DNA of 64,000 nucleotides from a virus. The notes under the pieces are model-generated. The model was not told the origin of the DNA and ran no database searches. It saw nothing but the letters and a program-made list of their open reading frames with translations. The position numbers and the translations under genes are program-made. Location: positions 1-64,000 of the IMG/VR virus record IMGVR_UViG_3300028388_003025; one strand, 5' to 3'. This document shows, piece by piece, positions 7,384 to 15,398 of the stretch. Positions within the stretch are counted from its first letter, which is position 1. Every line of letters begins with the position of its first letter.

Positions 7384-7674
7384 TCACTCCTTATGCTCTC
7401 TTTCTTTCTGCTCTGCACATATCTCTCTTAATAATGTGACATGCATGTCGATAGTTTCTTTGTTATTTGTATGATAACTAAGTACAGATGTCTTGCCAAG
7501 ATGTTTCCTTAATGATTCTCTATTGACAGCAATTGGCTTGCCATTGAATAGATAGTCTGAAAGCAGGCATTCAAGCTTATTGTCGCATCCCTCACATATT
7601 TCTTTCGCAATATCTTCGTTTATTTCTGATATATACCTAGAAATTCTATTGTCTAGTTTGAATTGCAGCCACAT
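7384..7674 (-). CDS. CX2CX5C-motif protein, 96 aa
   Basis: The ATG at 7674 follows AGGAGG at five bases. The open frame continues to a GTG at 7695, but the ribosome site argues against it. CEGCDNKLEC is nearly identical to the motif of the 232-aa member (CEHCDNKIEC). No fourth cysteine follows closely. The C-terminus is basic and acidic-mixed. Confidence 0.68.
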   Translation of the reverse strand: MWLQFKLDNRISRYISEINEDIAKEICEGCDNKLECLLSDYLFNGKPIAVNRESLRKHLGKTSVLSYHTNNKETIDMHVTLLREICAEQKEREHKE

Positions 7675-7691
7675 GTAGACCTCCTGTATAG

Positions 7692-8033
7692 TCACCCTGT
7701 ATGAGCTTTCTCACGGCTTCTTGCCCTCAACATTTTCATATAGTGTTTATTGCACAATCCTTTTGCATGATGAACATTGTTACACCGAGGCACACCACAA
7801 ATATCATGCTTTCGATTTTTCTTTCCGTTTTGATGGATCTTTGCATGTTTTTGATGAGTTAGAACAATTAGATTTTCAATTCTATTGTCATCCCTTATTC
7901 CGTTAATGTGATGAATTGACTCGTGCTTACCTAATTTGCGACCTAGGTGCTTTTCCATAATTAAACGATGTTCATATTCCCACCGCCTAATTTTATTATT
8001 CCAAACTCTATTGTATCCTTTGTATTGTGGCAT
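7692..8033 (-). CDS. HNH homing-type endonuclease with zinc finger, 113 aa
   Basis: The HNH nuclease core is visible: [16 protein letters not shown] at residues 40-55 with the catalytic His pair at 41-42 and Asn 50, then HQKHAKIH at about 60-67. The C-terminus has a zinc-binding C-X4-C-X9-C-X2-H finger (Cys79, Cys84, Cys94, His97), typical of free-standing phage HNH endonucleases. It is driven by its own consensus promoter whose -10 box ends six bases before the ATG, and it has no ribosome site. This fits an inserted selfish gene with leaderless expression. Confidence 0.9.
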   Translation of the reverse strand: MPQYKGYNRVWNNKIRRWEYEHRLIMEKHLGRKLGKHESIHHINGIRDDNRIENLIVLTHQKHAKIHQNGKKNRKHDICGVPRCNNVHHAKGLCNKHYMKMLRARSREKAHTG

Positions 8034-8039
8034 ACAATG

Positions 8040-8068
8040 ATTATACGCTACACTATATCAAAAGTCAA
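8040..8068 (-). promoter_or_regulatory. Consensus sigma70 promoter, leaderless start
   Basis: On the minus strand TTGACT (8068-8063) is followed after exactly 17 bases by TATAAT (8045-8040), and the HNH start codon begins six bases later. Transcription would begin at or next to the ATG. Confidence 0.8.
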
Positions 8069-8111
8069 TGCTATTCTGCCACCGGCAATATTATTATATT
8101 AAATATCATGA

Positions 8112-8221
8112 TTACCCTGAATATTTTGTACTACTACATTGAGGACAAACTATTGTCCACATTTTAAGCACTTACAAGTCCTATATACTTCACTATCTTC
8201 TATGCCTACAAAATCTCCCAT
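8112..8221 (-). pseudogene. Frameshifted zinc-ribbon mini-protein
   Basis: From the ATG at 8221, which overlaps the upstream stop as TAATG, 23 codons are open to a TAG at 8150 and end CKCLKCGQ. In the -1 frame the DNA continues with IVCPQCSSTKYSG to a stop at 8112. Together they would make a 35-residue zinc ribbon with CXXC and CPXC knuckles. This suggests a one-base change, a sequencing error, or a -1 shift on the TTAAAA run at the KCLK codons. Confidence 0.5.
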
Positions 8222-8433
8222 TACTCTTGACCTCTCATGATCTCAAACCATTCCTTATCGATAGAGTCTAGGTTGTTTGCCTCAAATGTTTTGAGGATGT
8301 AATCCCAAACGCCCTTCTCGGCCTTGTTTATCTCAGTAACCATGGCCTCTGCGTAGCATTCGATGGAATCTTTTACGCCTGGGATAGGCTTGTTGGCGTC
8401 GAGTAATATCTTTATAGCTTGATGTATGTCCAT
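8221..8433 (-). CDS. Hypothetical protein, 70 aa
   Basis: A small acidic, mostly helical protein with no recognised family. It directly abuts the upstream gene, and its stop overlaps the start of the zinc-ribbon frame. The run of tightly packed genes supports a single transcript. Confidence 0.65.
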   Translation of the reverse strand: MDIHQAIKILLDANKPIPGVKDSIECYAEAMVTEINKAEKGVWDYILKTFEANNLDSIDKEWFEIMRGQE

Positions 8434-8706
8434 TTATTCTTTCCCATCTTCAATGTCTTTAATTAAATCTGTTAAAGCTGAGACAGCTCGTTGTCCTGGC
8501 ACTAACTCTTCGAGTGGTGTGCCATCAGCATAATGTTTAATAGCTTTGTGTACTGCCTCATACGCTCTGTTATATACATCGGTATGCTTTGCGCCAGTTA
8601 ATCCAACCCTGTTAAGTGCAGTGTTAACGTTATACATGAATGGTTCGACTCTTTCGTCGCCTGACCACCATGACTTTGGTGGGTTAACTATTTCTTTGCT
8701 GTCCAT
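8434..8706 (-). CDS. Hypothetical protein, 90 aa
   Basis: I start at the ATG at 8706, preceded by AAAGGAG at six bases. The open frame extends upstream without a ribosome site and would overlap the receiver gene. The sequence has PPKSWWSGDERVEPF near the N-terminus and helical segments later. No family recognised. Confidence 0.68.
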   Translation of the reverse strand: MDSKEIVNPPKSWWSGDERVEPFMYNVNTALNRVGLTGAKHTDVYNRAYEAVHKAIKHYADGTPLEELVPGQRAVSALTDLIKDIEDGKE

Positions 8707-8731
8707 TACGCGCTCCTTTTTTATTATCTCT

Positions 8732-9118
8732 CTATCTATTGTCGTAATCCTTATCCCATAAATTTGTGAAATCAAAGTGCATGATGTCGCCCTTGCATAT
8801 GCCTAGACTCGCGCCGGACTGTACCATTATCTCTCGATAGCTTTTGCTACTACTAGTAGCTATTATGAATGCGGTTGTTATATATTTTGTATATTTAATT
8901 AGCACGTCAAGACCTGTGGACTTACCGCCAAGGTTACAGTCTAACAGTATCAGATCGTAAGTGTGATTTATAATTTGGTTGATTGTTTCTACATATGTTA
9001 AAGCTGTATCAATGTTCTTGAAGCCCTGTTGGGTGAGATACATCTCCAGTAACATATTAATAGGTCCATCATCCTCAACGATTAAAACTCTCTTGTCTGC
9101 AAGTATCTTTGTGTTCAT
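8732..9118 (-). CDS. Stand-alone CheY-like receiver domain, 128 aa
   Basis: All receiver landmarks are present: the acidic pocket E15-D16-D17 in VLIVEDDGP, the phosphoacceptor D60 in DLILLDCNL, the switch T88 in IIATSSS and the conserved K109 in GICKGD. The protein is only a receiver: no output domain follows. In bacteria such proteins act by phosphorylation-dependent binding to partners. A phage copy could sequester phosphate from, or mimic, a host two-component regulator. Ribosome site GAGAGG precedes the ATG. Confidence 0.88.
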   Translation of the reverse strand: MNTKILADKRVLIVEDDGPINMLLEMYLTQQGFKNIDTALTYVETINQIINHTYDLILLDCNLGGKSTGLDVLIKYTKYITTAFIIATSSSKSYREIMVQSGASLGICKGDIMHFDFTNLWDKDYDNR

Positions 9119-9296
9119 GATTACGCCTCTCTCTTAGAATACGTTCCAATTTATACACTTCTCTAACAAAATGGATCGCCGTTTTGTTATCTTCTTCAGC
9201 AATAGCTGTATCTCTCCTTATTTTGGCATATTTTATGTATGATTTGATTACGTCTTCTCGGTTGACTGGATTATTTTCTTGGTAAGCTTTTTGCAT
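9075..9296 (-). CDS. Hypothetical helical protein, 73 aa
   Basis: AAGGAA stands before the ATG. The protein is highly charged and helical (YKLERILRERRNHEHKD), possibly a coiled coil. Its 3' end overlaps the receiver gene by 44 bases, so the two are likely co-translated. Confidence 0.6.
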   Translation of the reverse strand: MQKAYQENNPVNREDVIKSYIKYAKIRRDTAIAEEDNKTAIHFVREVYKLERILRERRNHEHKDTCRQESFNR

Positions 9297-9408
9297 ATTC
9301 TGTTTCCTTAGTGTATTTAGATAACAATCTTAGTCTATGTTTCTCGCACAGGCAATAGCCTAGCACTGTGATGACAGCTTTGTCCCCACATAAATAACAT
9401 GTTTCCAT
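9271..9408 (-). CDS. Zinc-finger mini-protein, 45 aa
   Basis: AAGGAG precedes the ATG by eight bases. The peptide begins METCYLCGDK, and CLCEKH follows at residues 19-24, so Cys4, Cys7, Cys19 or Cys21 and His24 could hold one zinc ion. The C-terminus is basic. It overlaps the next gene by 26 bases. Small treble-clef proteins like this are common in phage early regions. Confidence 0.6.
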   Translation of the reverse strand: METCYLCGDKAVITVLGYCLCEKHRLRLLSKYTKETEYAKSLPRK

Positions 9409-9524
9409 AACAAACTCCTTATAATTCGCGAAGCGCCCTTAACTACCGTCGCAATAAGAATAGCCAAATCATAACCAATAAACCGCCTAGTCCATGACTC
9501 TGCCTGGACAATGCTAAGAGCAAT

Positions 9525-9564
9525 AAAAAAGGGTGTATAGCATTGCTAATTGGCCATACACCCT
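9525..9564 (-). terminator. Rho-independent terminator
   Basis: On the minus strand a nine-base perfect stem (AGGGTGTAT with ATACACCCT) is followed at once by TTTTTT. It ends leftward transcription from the 9.6-11.5 kb genes, separating them from the operon below 9.4 kb. Confidence 0.8.
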
Positions 9565-9634
9565 AATCGTCAAGCGCTAAGGGGGCTTGAACTGCCACGC
9601 CCTGTTAATCTCAAACTAGTCGGAGCAAATTAAA

Positions 9635-9955
9635 CTAAAGTACTGTGTCAGCCTCTTTAGCTTCTGCTTCTTCTTCCTTCTTAGGAAGGAAGATAGATAC
9701 TTCGCCAGTGTCTTTAACGAATACAGATACGTTTCCAACAAACCAACCGTTATCTTTCTTTGTTCTGAATAAAGGGAATTGATTCTGTCCTTCTTTATTC
9801 AAAACTGCAACATATTCGTTGCCAGATTTCGACGTTCTCTTAATTAACTCGTAGTTAATTTCTAGATTACCAAGCTTTTCTCCTTGGGTTTCTTTATTTA
9901 CTACCTTATCAGTAGTAAATTTCATTACGTTCGCGTTCTCTTTTGCTCTATCCAT
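9635..9955 (-). CDS. Hypothetical protein, 106 aa
   Basis: GGGAG precedes the ATG. The central part is beta-rich (NEYVAVLNKEGQ, GWFVGNVSVFVKDTGEVSIF) and the C-terminus is an acidic tail (KKEEEAEAKEAD). This layout recalls small single-strand DNA-binding or DNA-mimic proteins, but I see no family signature. Confidence 0.68.
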   Translation of the reverse strand: MDRAKENANVMKFTTDKVVNKETQGEKLGNLEINYELIKRTSKSGNEYVAVLNKEGQNQFPLFRTKKDNGWFVGNVSVFVKDTGEVSIFLPKKEEEAEAKEADTVL

Positions 9956-9965
9956 GGGTTTCTCC

Positions 9966-10121
9966 CTATTTGTTCATAAATGATTGAATAGCTCTCGCCT
10001 CTGCTTCTAATAGAGTTGCTAAATTACAGGTCTCATACTCTCCTGTCTCATGGTTTCTATAAGAAGTTTCGCAAATGAATAAGTTTTTAACACTGTTGTT
10101 AACTTTTGTTACCTTTATCAT
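9966..10121 (-). CDS. Hypothetical protein, 51 aa
   Basis: AAGGA stands six bases before the ATG. The peptide has an N-terminal beta-like part, two cysteines (FICETS, ETCNLA) and a C-terminal helix. No family recognised. It is directly upstream of the 106-aa gene with ten bases between. Confidence 0.6.
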   Translation of the reverse strand: MIKVTKVNNSVKNLFICETSYRNHETGEYETCNLATLLEAEARAIQSFMNK

Positions 10122-10160
10122 GTCAAGTCCTTTCTATGCGAGCGAAGCGAGCTGCGATTT

Positions 10161-10189
10161 AAAAAATTCAACTCACTCCACTCTGAGTT
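10161..10189 (-). terminator. Possible Rho-independent terminator
   Basis: On the minus strand AACTCA pairs with TGAGTT over an eight-base loop, and GAATTTTTT follows. It sits just after the 370-aa gene. The stem is only six bases, so termination may be partial. Confidence 0.5.
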
Positions 10190-10195
10190 AGACAC

Positions 10196-11308
10196 CTACT
10201 TGGTAAGTGCTACGGCTGACTCAAGAACCTCTACGTAGTTGTTCTTATTGATTGCCGTTACTTTAATGTCTTCAACAAAGTGACTGACTCCTTCGGACTC
10301 TAACCACTCACATTGCTTGTTAAAATCCTTAATCTTGTTGGCTTTTCTTATTAAATTCACTGCATTCTTTACAGTCTTGAACATATCATCTACTAAGCCA
10401 ACGGATAGTGATGCTATATTGCCAACAGTTAGTAAGTCTTCCTCTCTCTCGCCACTAGAATTCTCTGTAGCGATGAGCAAGTCTGTTAGATTGAATTCCT
10501 CTCCTTCTGAGTCGTTGAAATTGATTAATGGTCTATCAAAATCAACAGGAACTCCTGCAAATTCTAGAATAGTTGCGCAAAACGCTGACTCTTCTGCATT
10601 TAATTTACTTCCTGACTTGATTGCATACTTATCTTTCTTCAGATAGAGCTTTGACTTCAGTGTAGGAATGTCAGGGATGATATTAGCCTGCTCGGCTAGC
10701 CTGTATCCCTCTTTTACTAAATATAATGTAGTAAGCTGTGCTATTTTTCTCTCGCCAGCTACTATATTGTATGAAGTCTCTTCGTTAAGCTTGTGAGATG
10801 CTCCATTGCCTAAGTCTATAAGACCTAAAGCTTCTTGTGTATCATATTGACCACTGATGAAGTCGTGTTCTCTGAAGGAACCATCTGATAAGCTATCAGT
10901 GTGTTCATATTCTTTGATTTTACGACCTTCACTTAAGGATGAACCATATTTCTTGTTGGCACGAGAAGGTGCCACTCGATTCATTGTCTTTCCATGAGGT
11001 AAGATGCATTTAGCCTTAGAACTATAATAGAATATGTCTTTAAGTCCATCTAATAGCTTGGTAACACCAACTTTAGCTTCTCCTTTACGCATTATTCTAT
11101 ATCGAAGCTCTTTAGACGCTTCAATCTCACGTTCTCTGGCTAAGCCAGATGTTTCTAGGATTGTAACAACACGTTCTATGTCGTTAGCATCCCTAATTCC
11201 GAAATCAGGTCTTATACTATACGTACGACCCAGCTCGCATATTCCTTCGAATATCTCAAGATATCCTTCATACATAGCCTTGATGTTCTCTATTCTATTA
11301 CTTTCCAT
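10196..11308 (-). CDS. Hypothetical protein, 370 aa
   Basis: AAGGAG precedes the ATG by nine bases. The protein is soluble and mostly helical. It has a basic middle (MNRVAPSRANKKYG), an acidic patch (NFNDSEGEEFNL) and no nucleotide-binding loop or metal motif that I can see. It is the longest gene in the leftward region and the second gene after the candidate origin region, so an early DNA-transaction or takeover role is possible, but this is only positional inference. Confidence 0.72.
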   Translation of the reverse strand: MESNRIENIKAMYEGYLEIFEGICELGRTYSIRPDFGIRDANDIERVVTILETSGLAREREIEASKELRYRIMRKGEAKVGVTKLLDGLKDIFYYSSKAKCILPHGKTMNRVAPSRANKKYGSSLSEGRKIKEYEHTDSLSDGSFREHDFISGQYDTQEALGLIDLGNGASHKLNEETSYNIVAGERKIAQLTTLYLVKEGYRLAEQANIIPDIPTLKSKLYLKKDKYAIKSGSKLNAEESAFCATILEFAGVPVDFDRPLINFNDSEGEEFNLTDLLIATENSSGEREEDLLTVGNIASLSVGLVDDMFKTVKNAVNLIRKANKIKDFNKQCEWLESEGVSHFVEDIKVTAINKNNYVEVLESAVALTK

Positions 11309-11403
11309 TTGTCTAACTCCTTATGTTTTATTTACATAACCCATATTTACATGCGGGCTTGTCGCCCTCTTTTCGTTAAGTGCGAGGCGAAGCCGAGCCT
11401 TCT

Positions 11404-11505
11404 CTATGACTCAGTCAACGCATCGTAACAATCTGCTATGTCTACATAGCTATTCTCGATAGACAATTCTTCGTACTTATCTATCAACTTCTCTGTAAGT
11501 GTCAT
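11404..11505 (-). CDS. Micro-protein, 33 aa
   Basis: A very strong AAAGGAGGTGA ribosome site precedes the ATG. The acidic peptide is helical (LTEKLIDKYEELSIEN). The same AAAGGAGGTGA site begins the genes at 12964 and 13159, suggesting that all are strongly expressed early genes. Confidence 0.55.
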   Translation of the reverse strand: MTLTEKLIDKYEELSIENSYVDIADCYDALTES

Positions 11506-11661
11506 GATTGCTCACCTCCTTTCTTTTCGCTCGCTTATCAACATCACTGCTCAGCAACTGCACGGACAAGTCAAGGCCGAGTCGATGCTCTGCAGCGACG
11601 AGCTCTGTATAGCCTTGACCCGTGCTACAATTAAGCGGTGATGATGATGAGATATATCCTA

Positions 11662-11691
11662 GTAATCACCACTAACTAGTGTGGTGATTAC
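11662..11691. promoter_or_regulatory. Perfect 11-base inverted repeat
   Basis: GTAATCACCAC and GTGGTGATTAC flank the spacer TAACTAGT. There is no T-run on either side, so an operator or initiator site is more likely than a terminator. It lies about 160 bases upstream of the 33-aa gene start. Confidence 0.55.
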
Positions 11692-11712
11692 GCCGTGAGT
11701 GTTCGAGAATGT

Positions 11713-11836
11713 AATGCAATGACTCTTGTATGACTACTCCAAGACTCTGCCTGGACTGACTTTAATGCAATGCAATGACTAGCTTTAATGCAATGCAATG
11801 ACTCTTGTATGACTACTCCAAGACTCTGCCTGGACT
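11713..11836. repeat. Two 45-bp direct repeats
   Basis: The 45-base unit at 11713-11757 recurs exactly at 11792-11836, a period of 79 bases. Between and inside them a 21-base unit with TTTAATGCAATGCAATGACT recurs at 11760 and 11783. The copies are identical, which implies recent duplication or functional constraint. Confidence 0.85.
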
Positions 11837-12221
11837 CTGCGAGGACTGAAGGCGTAAGCCTGAAGTCCGAGCGTTGTTTAAAATTGAACACCGGCAAGTA
11901 TAGGTTAACACTGAACATGAATTATTATGCATAGCCGATCGTCTCTCAAAAAGTTTCTGAGAGCGCATAACCACTATATACTTGCATGTAGTTATCTATA
12001 CGTATGGATAGATAAGTAATAAAATAAAATAAAAGATCAGATATTGGGTTTTTTCAGGTTTTTGATGTTGTTAATGCATAATTATTCAAGAGAATAATTG
12101 GCCTAGATTCCTGTAAATCTGATCACTGACATGAATAAATTATTCATTCGTGAAAAATAGCATTTTTTGTGGTCGATTGTTGCATATGGTCTACTGTTCA
12201 ATACTGCACAGCGGAGTCTAG

Positions 12222-12230
12222 TTATCCACA
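12222..12230 (+). promoter_or_regulatory. DnaA-box match
   Basis: TTATCCACA is the consensus 9-mer bound by bacterial DnaA. It stands next to an A-rich tract. Related TATCCA sites lie at about 12265 and 12299. A single perfect match can be chance in 64 kb, so only the cluster gives weight. Confidence 0.4.
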
Positions 12231-12571
12231 AAAAAATTAAATCGATATGCCAAGAAAACAATTATCTATCCACGCGTGTAAATAATTTTTCCTGATTTAT
12301 CCATACGCGTGACTGGATAAATTGGGGATTTCCACTGCACGTTTTATCAGTGGTTGGTAATATTCAAATAAATATGCCAAGGTTAATCTATACTGTACAG
12401 CATAAGTCAATGCGAATGCATAGAATATTCATTTAAAGTGCACTGAACATTGGGAAAGTTTGTAAACATTCTTGGCATTTAAATTGCATTTATTTATTGT
12501 AGATGCAAGGGGGAGTCTAGGCGGAGTCGAAGCATGTGCACTGAGGGGGTGCTGGGCATATGCAGGGACTT

Positions 12572-12661
12572 GGCAGTGGCAAGGCGGCGCAGCTGCCGAG
12601 CCCTGCCTCGCATACGCCGTGACTCAGGCAGTGCCAAGGCGGCGCAGCTGCCGAGGCCTGC
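12572..12661. repeat. GC-rich 35-bp direct repeat
   Basis: A 35-base unit with GGCGGCGCAGCTGCCGAG occurs at 12572-12606 and 12627-12661 with two mismatches. Its base composition is far richer in GC than the surrounding phage DNA, suggesting an acquired segment or a structured element. Confidence 0.75.
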
Positions 12662-12745
12662 AGACAAACACCAAAGAGCTTACGCCGTGACATTCCATGA
12701 GCAGAGCCCTAGAAAGTTCCAGGACTCTGCCGAGCAATGCCTGGC

Positions 12746-12964
12746 CTAGTCTTGCGACTCGCCAGTGCTGATGAAGTCAAGCTTCTGCTGGTCTGCTATG
12801 AATGACATTGCTGCCTGCTGCTTTGGTCTGCGCCCTTTGTTTGTAAAGATGGCGCTTAGTGCTGCAGGAGTGATGCCTAGTTCATTAGCTGTCCTATAGA
12901 AGTAATCCTTGTACTTCTTTTTGTTTGCTTCCAATAGCTTGTAAGCTTTTACTTTAAGTGACAT
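12746..12964 (-). CDS. Small helix-turn-helix-like protein, 72 aa
   Basis: The ATG at 12964 follows AAAGGAGGTG. An in-frame GTG lies within the ribosome site and is rejected. Residues 25-55 (TANELGITPAALSAIFTN, then KGRRPK) have the pattern of a helix-turn-helix of the Cro/C1 or ArsR-like kind, and many basic residues surround it. A regulator or origin-binding protein next to the repeat region is plausible. Confidence 0.6.
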   Translation of the reverse strand: MSLKVKAYKLLEANKKKYKDYFYRTANELGITPAALSAIFTNKGRRPKQQAAMSFIADQQKLDFISTGESQD

Positions 12965-12997
12965 AGTGTTCACCTCCTTTCTTTGCTGAGTCTTGGC

Positions 12998-13159
12998 CTA
13001 ATCTTCCCACTCGAGGTTCATGCCTTTGATTTGGCATTGAGTGTTTGGATCTGGCTTACGTACATGCTTCTTTGTAGTCTTGAAGTAGACTGTGTTGCCT
13101 TCGCGTTGCACTTCCACAATTACGTTGTCATCCTGAGATACATATGTAATATTTCCCAC
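12998..13159 (-). CDS. Hypothetical protein, 53 aa, GTG start
   Basis: AAAGGAGGTGA stands before a GTG at 13159, which is the only in-frame start near it. The peptide is beta-rich (ITYVSQDDNVIVEVQREGN) with a basic middle (FKTTKKHVRKPDP). No family recognised. Confidence 0.62.
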   Translation of the reverse strand: MGNITYVSQDDNVIVEVQREGNTVYFKTTKKHVRKPDPNTQCQIKGMNLEWED

Positions 13160-13938
<779 letters not shown>

Positions 13939-14096
13939 GTGGTTTCACCACCTTTCTTTTTAAGAGTATATAATATGATGACATGTCTACGACCCCCCGT
14001 CAGGCCGGTACACATATAATACATATATAAGTACATATACCTGTAAAAATACTTTTTGACCCTACTTTTTACAACTATGGAAATTTTCCACTGGCG

Positions 14097-14125
14097 TTGA
14101 CGGTGAGTTATTGCGGGTGTATCAT
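14097..14125 (+). promoter_or_regulatory. Rightward promoter of the protease/head region
   Basis: TTGACG and TATCAT are separated by exactly 17 bases. A short leader with AGGAG follows and leads to the M16 gene at 14152. It marks the switch from leftward to rightward transcription. Confidence 0.7.
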
Positions 14126-14151
14126 TTTCTTGGAAGACAGGAGCGCCCAAT

Positions 14152-15366
14152 ATGAATATAATAACAAAGACAAGCGAAACAGAGCTAGCAGGTTTCTCAA
14201 TGGTGTATTACGGATCAGCGCTTAATGAGCATGCACCATGCCAGGGCATGGCTACAGGCACACGCGGTCTGGCACATCTATTCGAACACATGGGCGTCAA
14301 CCAGTATAAACATTTGTTTGCAGAGATGGAATCTCGCGGCATATACTTCAATGCATCTACATATGATTATAAGATAGTCTTCTATATTCACGGCCTTGTT
14401 GATGACATATTGGAAATTGCACCACAAATCTGTAAACTTATTCTGTCTCCACTATCTGCAGACAAGGGACGCTTCGAGGCAGAGCGCTCTGTAGTTATCC
14501 AGGAATATAAAGATAAGTTTATTAATCCGCGTACAGCAAACATAAACAACTTCGAGCGAAAGTTTCTAAAATATTATGGAGCAATAGGTGCTCTTGAAGA
14601 TTTGCAAAATTTCCCGTACGAGGATGCAGCTGGGCATTATGAGCATCTATTCCATTCTCCTGACGAAATCATAATCGTCGCACCACCAGGAATACATGAG
14701 TCTACATACTCTGACCAAATCATTGAATCAATCGCCCCATTCCTTGGGGATGTATCTGTTGGACCCGAGTTTATGACAACTGACCAGAGATATGACAAGA
14801 TGCTTACGCCAACTTATAACCCGAAAGGATATGCGAGCGAGCCGCTGGAATCTTCTCATTCCCTAGATAAAACTCCAATAATATACTCTTGGCCATTGAT
14901 ACCTGCAGAAGATGCACCAGCTGTTGTGTTTCTTGCAGAGTTGTTTGGTGGATCACTAGAATCACCAATATATAAAGAGGTTCGAGAAAAACGCGGCTTG
15001 GCTTATTTCTGTGCCGCTTACGTAAACCCATATGGATCAAAGGCAATGTTCATGATCGATACCATGACATCGCCTGATAATCATGAAGAGATGAATATCG
15101 CAATCCGTGAAGCTTTCGATAATGCTGAACAGAAGATCTATGACCGCTTTGATCAAACAATTAACTATGTAAAAAAATGTCGCCGAAAGCAAGAGATTAA
15201 CTCATATGAATCCCTAATGACATCAACTCCAATGTATAGCGCATATGAAGCCGTAGAGGCAGGGATAGACAGAGAGACTGCAGTCTATATCTTTATGAAG
15301 TATATGCACCCGTCATTAGCCATGGTTACGCATAATAGTGTAAGTCAGGGATATCTTTCCACTTGA
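14152..15366 (+). CDS. M16 family zinc metallopeptidase, 404 aa
   Basis: The inverted zinc motif HXXEH is present as H42-L-F-E45-H46, and the glutamate-rich segment ERSVVIQEY at about residues 111-119 supplies the third ligand. The C-terminal half has the REKRGLAYFCAAY segment that carries the substrate-binding Arg/Tyr pair of M16 enzymes. At 404 aa it is like the one-subunit processing-peptidase type. M16 enzymes cut peptides enclosed in a chamber. In this phage it may mature virion proteins, degrade host peptides or process the modified peptides encoded later. AGGAG precedes the ATG. Confidence 0.9.
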   Translation: MNIITKTSETELAGFSMVYYGSALNEHAPCQGMATGTRGLAHLFEHMGVNQYKHLFAEMESRGIYFNASTYDYKIVFYIHGLVDDILEIAPQICKLILSPLSADKGRFEAERSVVIQEYKDKFINPRTANINNFERKFLKYYGAIGALEDLQNFPYEDAAGHYEHLFHSPDEIIIVAPPGIHESTYSDQIIESIAPFLGDVSVGPEFMTTDQRYDKMLTPTYNPKGYASEPLESSHSLDKTPIIYSWPLIPAEDAPAVVFLAELFGGSLESPIYKEVREKRGLAYFCAAYVNPYGSKAMFMIDTMTSPDNHEEMNIAIREAFDNAEQKIYDRFDQTINYVKKCRRKQEINSYESLMTSTPMYSAYEAVEAGIDRETAVYIFMKYMHPSLAMVTHNSVSQGYLST

Positions 15367-15392
15367 ATTCAAAAACTCGTACATGCTAGAAT
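15363..15392 (+). promoter_or_regulatory. Promoter with leaderless start for CPBP gene
   Basis: TTGAAT and TAGAAT are 18 bases apart. The start codon at 15399 lies exactly six bases after the -10 box, and there is no ribosome site. Confidence 0.55.
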
Positions 15393-15398
15393 GCACAC

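Larger units (their letters stand above)
11506..12745. other. Gene-poor repeat-rich region, candidate replication origin
   Basis: No supported gene lies in these 1.2 kb. Five separate dyads are visible: 11662-11691 (11-base arms), 11992-12015, 12080-12099, 12132-12146 and 12295-12322. TATGCCAAG or its core occurs at about 12245, 12370 and, inverted, 12470. A DnaA-box match is at 12222. The stretch from 11920 to 12480 is very AT-rich. These are typical of an origin and its initiator or repressor sites, but none proves it. Confidence 0.5.

Noticed and set aside
11713-11836. CRISPR-like spaced repeats
   Set aside because: There are only two copies of 45 bases, with no array of unique spacers and no cas gene. 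The heptamer array at 13507 has no spacers at all.
11688-11918. Minus-strand 76-codon open frame over the 45-bp repeats
   Set aside because: It runs through direct repeats, repeats its own peptide, and has no ribosome site.
12472-12749. Two plus-strand frames in the GC-rich island
   Set aside because: They are chance openings in GC-rich repeats, with no ribosome site and no sensible protein composition.
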